Positions 1 through 5,255 of a stretch of 12,203 bases of DNA are shown here, piece after piece. The stretch covers positions 1-12,203 of the forward strand of contig JAIPEI010000066.1 in assembly GCA_021737245.1 (NCBI GenBank). Direction: 5' to 3'. The notes below the pieces were generated by a model that had not been told where the DNA came from, made no database searches, and was given only the letters and a program-made list of their open reading frames with translations. Made by a program: the position numbers and the translations under genes. This DNA comes from Deltaproteobacteria bacterium (lineage in GTDB: Bacteria; Desulfobacterota; DSM-4660; Desulfatiglandales; HGW-15). The stretch's first letter is position 1; every line of letters begins with the position of its first letter.

Positions 1-1
1 G

Positions 2-223
2 GCCTGGGACCATTTGCCCCCCCGGGTGCGGAGCATGGAAAGCACAAAGGCCGATTATCAGGAGCGGTGCGGAAGCTGTGCTCTGCGCCCCCTTTGCATG
101 TGGTGCCCGGCCCTGGCCCACCTGGAAACGGGCGAGCTGGACCGGCCGGTGGACTGCTTCTGCAAGGTGGCACAGGCACGAACGTCGCTTCCGGAAAACG
201 CGCCATCCGCCCGGTCGCGATGA
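2..223 (+). CDS. Radical SAM/SPASM peptide-maturase, C-terminal end (5' partial)
   Basis: Only the last 73 residues are inside the window; the frame is open to the left edge, so the start and the radical SAM core lie outside. The visible part carries a SPASM-type cysteine cluster, C-G-S-C-x5-C-M-W-C-P (C-x2-C-x5-C-x2-C) at positions 68-106, followed by C-F-C at 152-160. SPASM domains bind auxiliary [4Fe-4S] clusters in enzymes that modify ribosomal peptides. A small precursor peptide of a type normally found beside such enzymes starts 84 bp downstream, so this is probably its maturase. An internal TTG at 14 and ATG at 35 are not taken as starts because the SPASM fold would be cut. Family assignment is firm; the exact reaction cannot be seen. 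Confidence 0.85.
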   Translation, partial: AWDHLPPRVRSMESTKADYQERCGSCALRPLCMWCPALAHLETGELDRPVDCFCKVAQARTSLPENAPSARSR

Positions 224-245
224 TCCTGCAACCTCCGCATTTGAA

Positions 246-274
246 TTGTAATCTTCCAGGAGCAGGGATATAAT
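246..274 (+). promoter_or_regulatory. Sigma-70-type promoter of the small precursor peptide
   Basis: A TTGTAA -35 element at 246-251 is followed after exactly 17 bp by a perfect TATAAT -10 element at 269-274. The expected transcription start is near 281, giving a leader of about 26 nt before the GTG start at 307. The precursor can therefore be transcribed independently of the upstream radical SAM gene, as is common for RiPP precursors, which are needed in excess over the enzyme. Confidence 0.7.
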
Positions 275-306
275 TTTTGATAATCACGCAAGCGCAGGAG
301 TTGACA

Positions 307-477
307 GTGAAGAAGCAGTGGAAACGACCCGAGCTCATCGCCCTGGTCCGGGGCCGGCTCGAAGAGGCGGTCCTGGGGAATTGTAAAGCCCAACACGGAG
401 CCGGACCTGAGCAATCAGCCACCGGCTGCATGAATGTAACAGGAAACGGAGCCTGCCGGGGCCACTCGAAGTCCTGA
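307..477 (+). CDS. Small RiPP precursor peptide (56 aa, PEEAVL-type leader, three Cys)
   Basis: A GTG start at 307 lies 6 nt after an AGGAG ribosome site (296-300); an in-frame TTG at 301 is too close to that site. The leader begins M-K-K-Q-W-K-R-P-E-L, then L-V-R-G-R and E-E-A-V-L-G-N-C-K, a pattern I recognise from short precursors that sit next to radical SAM/SPASM genes, where it usually reads P-E-E-A-V-L-x-x-C-K. The tail after residue 27 is rich in Gly, Ser, Asn and His, with Cys41 and Cys50 in addition to Cys26. The peptide would be bound through its leader by the maturase ending at 223 and modified at or near the cysteines, for example by thioether formation; the chemistry is inference. 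Its last 63 bp overlap, antisense, the tail of the ribbon-helix-helix gene at 415-690. Leader recognition rests on memory of the family, not on a search. Confidence 0.75.
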   Translation: MKKQWKRPELIALVRGRLEEAVLGNCKAQHGAGPEQSATGCMNVTGNGACRGHSKS

Positions 478-690
478 ACCTCGCAGCAGGAAACCTTGGC
501 GGACGGCCTCTTCCTCGCTACACTGTGCATGAGCGCAGGCGACCAAGCGGCGGGCGCTCTCCTCGGATCGAATGCCTCGAAGCTCCAGGCTCTCCTCGAT
601 GATGCGGCCAATACTCCGCCTTTGGCGTGCTGCGGTCTCCTTGAGGGCGCGGTGAACATCATCGTCCAATGTAATGGTGAGTCGCCCCAT
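415..690 (-). CDS. Ribbon-helix-helix (CopG-type) antitoxin-like protein, orphan, altered C-terminus
   Basis: A 91-residue protein. Start ATG at 690 has a GGAGG site 5 nt upstream (695-699); a longer reading from 783 has no such site. Residues 1-45 fit the ribbon-helix-helix fold: a beta strand G-R-L-T-I-T-L-D-D, then two helices with the I-I-E-E-S-L-E signature, followed by S-E-E-E-A-V at 58-63 typical of short CopG/ParD antitoxins. Such proteins bind their own promoter as dimers and neutralise a partner toxin. No toxin gene follows on this strand. After about residue 65 the sequence no longer looks like the family (Gly/Ser/Ala-rich, with C-Y-I-H) and runs antisense through the end of the precursor gene, whereas another frame of the same strand encodes E-V-Q-D-F-E-W-P-R. 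The C-terminus is therefore probably frameshifted or truncated. Confidence 0.65.
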   Translation of the reverse strand: MGRLTITLDDDVHRALKETAARQRRSIGRIIEESLELRGIRSEESARRLVACAHAQCSEEEAVRQGFLLRGSGLRVAPAGSVSCYIHAAGG

Positions 691-811
691 GTTTCCTCCG
701 AGTGATTGGTTCTCAACCTGACACCAAAACACCAAGATGTCAAAGAAAGGGCCTTTCCTGGCTTTTTTGGCATTGATGCACATTTTACCAAGATAAATTT
801 GTTCGGTTGAT

Positions 812-840
812 TTGAGTTGAAGTCCGGGAAATCCGATATA
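812..840 (+). promoter_or_regulatory. Possible promoter of the PqqD-core operon (weak)
   Basis: A TTGAGT -35-like element at 812-817 is 17 bp from GATATA at 835-840. The -10 match is poor, so this is only the best candidate in the 200-bp divergent gap (691-890). The gap also holds a perfect 6-bp inverted repeat GAAAGG-G-CCTTTC at 745-757, which could be an operator of the divergent ribbon-helix-helix gene. Confidence 0.25.
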
Positions 841-890
841 CGTTTTAAAGGTGCCATGAAAACCGCCCCCCGAAAAGGTTTGCCGATCTT

Positions 891-1433
891 ATGTCGCCTG
901 TGTACCAAAGAGGCGGGGACGTCCTGTGGAACCCGGTGGGCCGGGATCCTGACGAGCTCCTCCTGGTTCACGAGGGGCAGGACACGCGCATCTTCGTCCT
1001 CTCCGGCAGGACGGGTGCGGCCGTGTGGACCCGGCTGGACGGAGCCCGTTCCCTGGACGATCTCTCCATCGAGCTTGCCCGCGAGTGCGGCACGCCCCTC
1101 GAGGATGCCCGCAATCTGATAGCCTCCTTTGTCAGGGAGCTCCAGGCCGAGGGCCTGGTGGAGCTCCTTTCCCGGCCTTCCCCGTCTCGAGCGTGCGACC
1201 CCCTCCCCTGGCCCGCGGATCCCGAGCCCCCGGCCCTGGCGCCGTTCTCATCGGAGTCCCTGGCAGCACCCGACCTGGTTGCAGTGGGCTCGTACCAGGG
1301 CGGGCACAACAACATCGGGCACCACAAGGTGTGCCACGCGGGCGCGGGCGGATTCAACAACCAGGGCGGACCCGGCCCCTGCCGCCCCGGGCATGGATGG
1401 AACAACTCCGGGCACGGTCCAAAGTGCAACTAG
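891..1433 (+). CDS. PqqD/RRE-domain protein fused to a three-repeat RiPP core (candidate precursor)
   Basis: A 180-residue protein; 891 is the first start after an in-frame stop at 846, with AAAAGG at 873-878. Residues about 8-93 form a PqqD-like RiPP recognition element: an N-terminal strand, L-S-G-R-T-G-A-A-V-W-T-R-L-D-G (38-51), S-L-D-D-L-S-I-E-L-A (54-63), then a helix ending A-E-G-L-V-E-L-L. Residues 94-131 are a Pro/Ala-rich linker. Residues 132-180 are Gly/Asn/His-rich with three repeats: G-H-N-N-I-G ending at Cys148, G-F-N-N-Q-G ending at Cys164, and G-W-N-N-S-G ending at Cys179. In each the aromatic residue is exactly nine positions before the Cys. PqqD domains normally stand alone or are fused to the maturase, and lack such a tail, so this looks like a recognition domain acting as the leader of its own substrate. 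It is first in an operon with a SPASM maturase 50 bp downstream. PqqD assignment is firm; the precursor role is inference. Confidence 0.85.
   Translation: MSPVYQRGGDVLWNPVGRDPDELLLVHEGQDTRIFVLSGRTGAAVWTRLDGARSLDDLSIELARECGTPLEDARNLIASFVRELQAEGLVELLSRPSPSRACDPLPWPADPEPPALAPFSSESLAAPDLVAVGSYQGGHNNIGHHKVCHAGAGGFNNQGGPGPCRPGHGWNNSGHGPKCN
1299..1430 (+). repeat. Three 15-16-residue core repeats in the PqqD fusion
   Basis: The three units cover residues 137-148, 153-164 and 168-179 of the fusion protein (Cys-to-Cys spacing 16 and 15). The pattern is G-(H/F/W)-N-N-x-G-x4-C. At the DNA level the N-N pair is AACAAC or AACAAC-like in all three units, but flanking codons have diverged, so the amino-acid pattern has been kept while DNA changed. 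That favours selection on the peptide rather than recent slippage. Confidence 0.85.
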
Positions 1434-1483
1434 GGATCGGGGCCGGCGGGGGTGACCACTCCGGGGCTGAAAAGGAGCCGGCC

Positions 1484-2878
1484 ATGGACCAGGGGCTTTT
1501 CCGCCTTTCTCCGGTCCCCTGGGACGGCGGGCCCTCGAGGTTCGCCCTGCTCGAGGGGACGCGGAGCGCTTTCCAGGTGTCGGAGCAGGTGCACGAGGCC
1601 CTGACCGGGCAAGGCCTTCCCGGCGCAGGGGGGCTCCCGGAGGCCGCGTCAGAGATCCGAAGGCTGCGGGCCATGGGGTTCTGGCCCGATGACCCGAGCG
1701 TGTGGGAGCTCTCGGAGCAACGGTTCAGCCTCAGCCTCCACCTCGTACACGGCTGCAACCTGGCCTGCCCCTACTGCAACGTGCAGCAGGGGACCTATGG
1801 CGAGCCCGAGTCCCTCATGAGTCCGGAGACGGCCCTGGCAGGGGTGGAGCTCCTCAGGGAGCAGGCAGGGGACCGGTCCATGCGCCTGGTCTTCTACGGA
1901 GGGGAGCCGCTCCTCAACTGGCCCGTAATGCGCCGGGCCGTGAAGAGGATCTCGTCCGAGCTTCCCTCGTGCGACCTGGAGGTGGTTACCAACGGAACGC
2001 TTTTGAATCCTGAGCGGGCCGCGTTTCTGGCAAGGCACAACGTGTTCACGGTGATCAGCATGGACGGCCCCGGGGAGGTGCACGACCGGAACCGGCCCAT
2101 GAGGGCCGGGGGCGGGAGCTACGATCCGGCGCGGCGGGGTCTCGAGTGCCTCAAGGATGCCGGGGCCGCCTTTCACATCCGGGCCACCTGGGTGCCCGGC
2201 TCTGAGGAGTACGATCGGGTCCTGTCGCACCTGGCCGGGCTCGCAGGGGACGAGCGCAAGGTCGCCGTGGCCCTGGAGTTCGAACAGGCCGGGAGGGAGG
2301 GTGTGGAGGCCTGGAACCGGGTGCTGTGCGAGAGGTTCCGGGCGGCTCGAGCAGGCTCAACCGGCCCGCCTCCGGGCCTGGGTCCTGTGCTGGACCAGGT
2401 GCTCCGGGGGGATGGGGCGCCGGTCCCGCGGTGCGAGGCCGGGGATGCGGGGATCTCCGTGACGCCGGACGGGACCCTCTATCCCTGCCAGGTCACGGCG
2501 AGCATGAAGCGGTTCCGCCTGGGCACGATCAGGCAGGGGCTGGATGCCGAGGGGAGAAGGAACCAGGCGGCGTTTCTGGGCATCCGCTCGGAGGTTTGCG
2601 ACTCGTGCTGGGCCGGGGGCTTGTGTGGGGGCCCCTGCCCCCTGAGCGTGCCCATCCCTAGGGACTGGGCCCTTTGCCGGACCAACCGTCTCCAGGTGCA
2701 CCAGGCCCTGGAATGGGCGGCCCGCACCCCGTCCCTGGAGCTTGCCGGCCCTTTTGCGGATGACGGGGGCCTTCGCCGGGATGTGGAGCGGGGAGCGGCC
2801 CTGAGGGACCTTCTGTGGAAGCGGAACCTTCACATCAGGCCCCTGGCGCTGTGGCCCCAGCCGGAGCAGGCCCGGTGA
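1484..2878 (+). CDS. Radical SAM/SPASM peptide maturase
   Basis: A 464-residue protein starting at ATG 1484, 6 nt after AAAGGAG (1471-1477). Residues 1-75 resemble an N-terminal peptide-binding region. The radical SAM cluster motif is C91-N-L-A-C95-P-Y-C98, followed by F-Y-G-G-E-P (137-142), V-V-T-N-G-T (167-172) and I-S-M-D-G (191-195), all standard for the SAM-binding barrel. The SPASM cysteines are C317, C335, C372-x2-C375-x5-C381-x3-C385 and C398, a full set for auxiliary Fe-S clusters. Such enzymes use a 5'-deoxyadenosyl radical to form C-S, C-C or C-O bonds in ribosomal peptides. The obvious substrate is the Gly/Asn/His/Cys tail encoded just upstream, delivered by its PqqD domain. The stop TGA overlaps the GTG start of the next gene (GTGA). 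The bond formed cannot be decided from sequence alone. Confidence 0.93.
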   Translation: MDQGLFRLSPVPWDGGPSRFALLEGTRSAFQVSEQVHEALTGQGLPGAGGLPEAASEIRRLRAMGFWPDDPSVWELSEQRFSLSLHLVHGCNLACPYCNVQQGTYGEPESLMSPETALAGVELLREQAGDRSMRLVFYGGEPLLNWPVMRRAVKRISSELPSCDLEVVTNGTLLNPERAAFLARHNVFTVISMDGPGEVHDRNRPMRAGGGSYDPARRGLECLKDAGAAFHIRATWVPGSEEYDRVLSHLAGLAGDERKVAVALEFEQAGREGVEAWNRVLCERFRAARAGSTGPPPGLGPVLDQVLRGDGAPVPRCEAGDAGISVTPDGTLYPCQVTASMKRFRLGTIRQGLDAEGRRNQAAFLGIRSEVCDSCWAGGLCGGPCPLSVPIPRDWALCRTNRLQVHQALEWAARTPSLELAGPFADDGGLRRDVERGAALRDLLWKRNLHIRPLALWPQPEQAR

Positions 2879-3669
2879 GCCGGTTTCGGGCGAGCTTCCA
2901 GGGCGAGCGCCTGGCGCTCCGGGGCCTGCCCTCCGAAGCGGCCGGGGAGCTGGCCTTTCACCTGTGCCTGGACGGGCTTTCGCCCGGGACCGACCCGGCG
3001 GGGCGGGTCCTGGACCTCTCAGGCGCTTTGTCCTCCGCGGATGAAGATCCCCTGCCCGCCCTGCTCCTGGAGGCGGTGCACGGCCTGGCAGCGGTGCTGG
3101 CGGACCGGTTCCTGTTTCTTCACGGGTGCGCCTTCGGCTTCGAGGGAAAGGCCGCGCTTTTCTGCGGGCCCAGCGGCGCGGGCAAGACCACGCTCGCCAT
3201 GGTGGCGGAGCACCTGGGTTTTCCGGCCCTGGGGGAGGACCTGGTCGTGGTGGACTGGGAGCGCGGCTGGGTGCACGGGCTGGCCATGCCCTTTCGGCCC
3301 CGGCCGTTCACGCGGGAGCTCCTGGACCGGTGGTACAGGGACCGGGGCGGCTCGTGGGCCCGGGACGCGCCCGTGCGGCCCGGGTCGACCGAGGGGACCT
3401 ACCCGCTGGAGCGGCTGTTCCTGGCGGGCGCGGGCAAGGCCCCGGCGGTGGAGGCTTTGCTGGCCTGCGCATTCGGCCGGGCCCACCTCGACCCGGCCGT
3501 GCTGGTGCGAAGAGCGGCAACGGCCCTGAAGGGCTGCACGGTTCACAGGTGCCCGCAGGTAAGAATTGCACCCGGCACGTCCGAGGCGCGCATGAAGAAG
3601 GTGATGGATCAATGGCTGAGGCGACCGCAGGACCCCTGGCCGACAGAGCTCTTCGGGATCGGATCCTGA
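2875..3669 (+). CDS. HprK-related serine kinase-like protein
   Basis: A 264-residue protein. The GTG start at 2875 overlaps the preceding stop as GTGA and has GGAG at 2863-2866; an earlier in-frame GTG at 2815 lies inside the maturase and is less likely. F-L-H-G-C-A-F (80-86) precedes a Walker A loop G-P-S-G-A-G-K-T-T (98-106), and L-G-E-D-L-V-V-V-D (119-127) supplies the acidic residues after it, as in the C-terminal catalytic domain of HPr kinase. The N-terminal domain of true HprK is absent. HprK-related proteins occur in RiPP clusters with PqqD proteins, and related kinases in lasso peptide clusters phosphorylate the precursor. Here it may phosphorylate the PqqD-fused peptide (Ser134 and Ser173 are in the tail), or regulate the system; the target is inference. 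Confidence 0.85.
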   Translation: MSRFRASFQGERLALRGLPSEAAGELAFHLCLDGLSPGTDPAGRVLDLSGALSSADEDPLPALLLEAVHGLAAVLADRFLFLHGCAFGFEGKAALFCGPSGAGKTTLAMVAEHLGFPALGEDLVVVDWERGWVHGLAMPFRPRPFTRELLDRWYRDRGGSWARDAPVRPGSTEGTYPLERLFLAGAGKAPAVEALLACAFGRAHLDPAVLVRRAATALKGCTVHRCPQVRIAPGTSEARMKKVMDQWLRRPQDPWPTELFGIGS

Positions 3670-4100
3670 AGGCGGCCTCCGGCGGCCCGGGACACAGGCA
3701 GGCGCCTGGAGGGGCGGGGTCGGGCCTGGTGTTCATCCGGTTCCAGGGGACCAGCATGCAGCCCGGGCTGGTGCAGGGGGACGTGCTGGTGGCCGCCCCC
3801 CTGAACGGGGGCCTGCCCGGCAGGGGGGAGATCGTGCTCCGGGCGCGGGACGAGCATGTGTACGAGGCCCACCGGGTGCTCGAGTGCGCAGGCGGGCGCG
3901 TGGTCACACGGGGGGACAGCAGGCCCTTTCAGGACCGGCCATGGCCGGTTGAGCGGTGCCGGGGACGGGTGGTGGCGGTGTGGCGGGGGAACGGGCTGCT
4001 GGAGCCGCCGGCGCGGCCCGCCGCAGGCGTGCGGTTGTGGACCCTGGCGGGCGTGATGGCGCGGGCTGCTGTGAGGCGCTTCCTTTTCGAAAAGCCTTGA
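3612..4100 (+). CDS. S26B-like (SipW/ER-type) signal peptidase family protein
   Basis: A 162-residue protein. ATG at 3612 follows AAGGTG (3598-3603) and overlaps the kinase gene by 58 bp, which implies coupling. G-T-S-M-Q-P (46-51) places the nucleophile at Ser48, followed by G-D-V-L-V (56-60) and G-E-I-V-L (72-76). Where bacterial type I signal peptidases have Lys, this protein has His87 (A-H-R-V-L), then T-R-G-D-S (99-103) and D108, the Ser/His/Asp arrangement of the archaeal/ER/SipW branch. There is no clear N-terminal membrane anchor; the C-terminal stretch 139-160 is hydrophobic and basic and may associate with the membrane. Given its position, it probably cleaves the modified peptide from the PqqD leader. 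An S24/LexA-like self-cleaving role is less likely because no DNA-binding domain is present. Confidence 0.8.
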   Translation: MAEATAGPLADRALRDRILKAASGGPGHRQAPGGAGSGLVFIRFQGTSMQPGLVQGDVLVAAPLNGGLPGRGEIVLRARDEHVYEAHRVLECAGGRVVTRGDSRPFQDRPWPVERCRGRVVAVWRGNGLLEPPARPAAGVRLWTLAGVMARAAVRRFLFEKP

Positions 4101-4131
4101 TTGTTTCCAAAATTAGTACATTCTTATGGGA

Positions 4132-4612
4132 ATGAATTCCGGAAACATTATACCCAGGGCCTTGATGCCCCGGCTGGAGGCGCGCCTTTTCAAGCGGAAG
4201 GCGGTCATTGTGCTGGGGCCGAGACAGGCTGGAAAAACCACCCTGATCAGAGAGATTCTTGCCCGGACAGAGGAAAAGTAATGGGATTCGGAACGCAGTG
4301 ATCGGCAATTTCCTCCCCCTGACGAATCGAACGGATACGGGCGCGCTCTGGGAGAACTATTTGATCTCAGAACGGCTCAAGCTCCGGAACAACGCAGGCG
4401 TAGAGGGGAGCGGTTTCTTTTGGCGTACAAGCCAGCAGCAGGAAATCGACTACATCGAGGAACAGAGCGGATCACTGTCTGCGTTTGAGTTCAAGTGGAA
4501 CGCGGGGAAGAAAGGAGTGAGGTTCCCGAAGACCTTCACTCGAGCCTATCCGGATGCCAGGACCCAGGTGATCACACCCGCAGATTATGATGCATTCCTG
4601 CAAGAGCCGTAA
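4132..4612 (+). pseudogene. AAA_14/DUF4143 ATPase, internally deleted and frameshifted
   Basis: The 5' piece starts at ATG 4132 and encodes I-I-P-R-A-L-M-P-R-L followed by a Walker A loop G-P-R-Q-A-G-K-T-T, then stops at TAA 4279-4281 after 49 residues. The 3' piece is read in another frame (about 4274-4612) and encodes the conserved end of the family: N-G-I-R-N-A-V-I-G-N-F, G-A-L-W-E-N-Y-L-I-S-E-R, F-W-R-T-S-Q-Q-Q-E-I-D-Y-I-E-E and F-E-F-K-W-N. Intact members have about 380-400 residues, so roughly 220 central residues, including Walker B, are missing. The join lies near 4274-4283. It cannot make a working ATPase. It begins 32 bp after the peptidase stop. Confidence 0.85.
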
Positions 4613-4744
4613 CCAGCGCCCGGCTGCTTTTCCAGTCTCCTCCGAGATCCAGGATTTGTTGTATGGGGTGATCCGAAGCGCAAGGCGGGTTTGAACCGGG
4701 GGGGCCGAGAACAACATGACGGTCTTCCGCAAGGGGCGGCCCGT

Positions 4745-4795
4745 GGGCCGCTTCTCGCGGGAAGGTCGTTCCCGGGGATGCGGCCCGTTTTTTTT
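4745..4795 (+). terminator. Rho-independent terminator with nested stem
   Basis: GGGCCGC (4745-4751) pairs with GCGGCCC (4780-4786), directly followed by G and eight T residues (4788-4795). Inside the loop CGGGAA (4758-4763) pairs with TTCCCG (4769-4774). An upstream GCGGCCC (4736-4742) could pair instead with 4745-4751. It would end plus-strand transcription coming from the RiPP operon and the broken ATPase before the MNT/HEPN pair. Confidence 0.75.
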
Positions 4796-4806
4796 GGTTC
4801 CCTGGC

Positions 4807-4834
4807 CGATAACGCTTTCCCGATAACGCTTTCC
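4807..4834 (+). repeat. Perfect 14-bp tandem duplication
   Basis: CGATAACGCTTTCC occurs twice without a gap (4807-4820 and 4821-4834). It lies between two hairpins in a non-coding spacer; no function is evident. Confidence 0.85.
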
Positions 4835-4840
4835 CGTTGA

Positions 4841-4860
4841 GAAAAACCCGCTCAGCGGGT
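4841..4860 (-). terminator. Possible minus-strand terminator
   Basis: ACCCGC (4846-4851) and GCGGGT (4855-4860) form a 6-bp stem with a 3-nt loop; read on the minus strand the stem is followed by a short T run. It could stop antisense transcription from the right, but no minus-strand gene directly to its right was found, so its role is uncertain. Confidence 0.35.
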
Positions 4861-4940
4861 ATCATCGAGGATGGGTCCAAAACGAAAACGGCGGCCATCC
4901 GAAGGCTTGAACGGGTCTCCGGAAGACCCAGGGGGCTGGC

Positions 4941-5255
4941 ATGCATCAGGAGAAACTCCTCGAACAAATCAAGCGAGCTGTCCTTGAAGTGGAACCGGAT
5001 GCAGAAATCATTCTTTATGGTTCCAGATCTCGCGGTGATGCCGTTCCCGCGTCCGATTGGGATCTCTTGATCCTTGTTGAAGGAGCTCAAAGCGATTCGC
5101 GTACCGATCGGATCCGTCACAGGCTCTATGAAGTGGAGTGGGACGCAGGCGAGGTGATCAGCTCCATCATCCGAAGTCGCGAAGAATGGAACAGCGGTCT
5201 TTACCGGGCCATGCCGTTTCATCAAAGGGTTCAGCAGGAGGGAGTGCGGATTTGA
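4941..5255 (+). CDS. MNT-type nucleotidyltransferase (antitoxin of a HEPN/MNT pair)
   Basis: A 104-residue protein starting at ATG 4941 after an AGGGGG stretch (4930-4935). I-L-Y-G-S-R-S-R-G-D (24-33) followed by S-D-W-D-L-L-I-L (38-45) is the minimal nucleotidyltransferase signature, with G27-S28 binding the nucleotide phosphates and D39/D41 the metal ions. The rest of the domain (E-V-E-W-D at 64-68, V-I-S-S-I-I at 72-77) completes the small fold. In characterised HEPN/MNT modules the MNT protein neutralises a HEPN ribonuclease, in some cases by adding AMP to it. The stop overlaps the start of the HEPN gene. The two form a two-gene operon whose lower GC and codon use differ from the RiPP region, suggesting separate acquisition. 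Confidence 0.9.
   Translation: MHQEKLLEQIKRAVLEVEPDAEIILYGSRSRGDAVPASDWDLLILVEGAQSDSRTDRIRHRLYEVEWDAGEVISSIIRSREEWNSGLYRAMPFHQRVQQEGVRI

Larger units (their letters stand above)
4613..4940. other. Non-coding spacer with a decayed DUF4143 fragment, hairpins and a tandem repeat
   Basis: No convincing gene. Positions 4642-4658 are identical (17 bp) to 6916-6932 inside the minus-strand DUF4143 ATPase gene, and the match resumes for 9 bp (TTGTATGGG) after a 4-nt gap, so a piece of an ATPase gene appears to have decayed here. The rest holds the terminator at 4745-4795, a 14-bp tandem repeat at 4807-4834 and a second hairpin at 4846-4860. Confidence 0.5.

Noticed and set aside
968..1429. Minus-strand open frame opposite the PqqD fusion
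   Set aside because: Pro/Gly/Ser-rich antisense shadow of a GC-rich gene with no ribosome site.
1290..1430. Core repeats as a collagen-like or slippage artefact
   Set aside because: The codons have diverged while the aromatic-N-N and Cys spacing is exact, unlike simple DNA repeats.
1025..1483. In-frame 5' extension of the radical SAM gene
   Set aside because: It overlaps the PqqD fusion in another frame and is low-complexity; ATG 1484 has AAAGGAG at ideal distance.
4807..4860. Tandem 14-bp repeats as part of a CRISPR array or attachment site
   Set aside because: Only two units with no spacer and no integrase or cas gene nearby.
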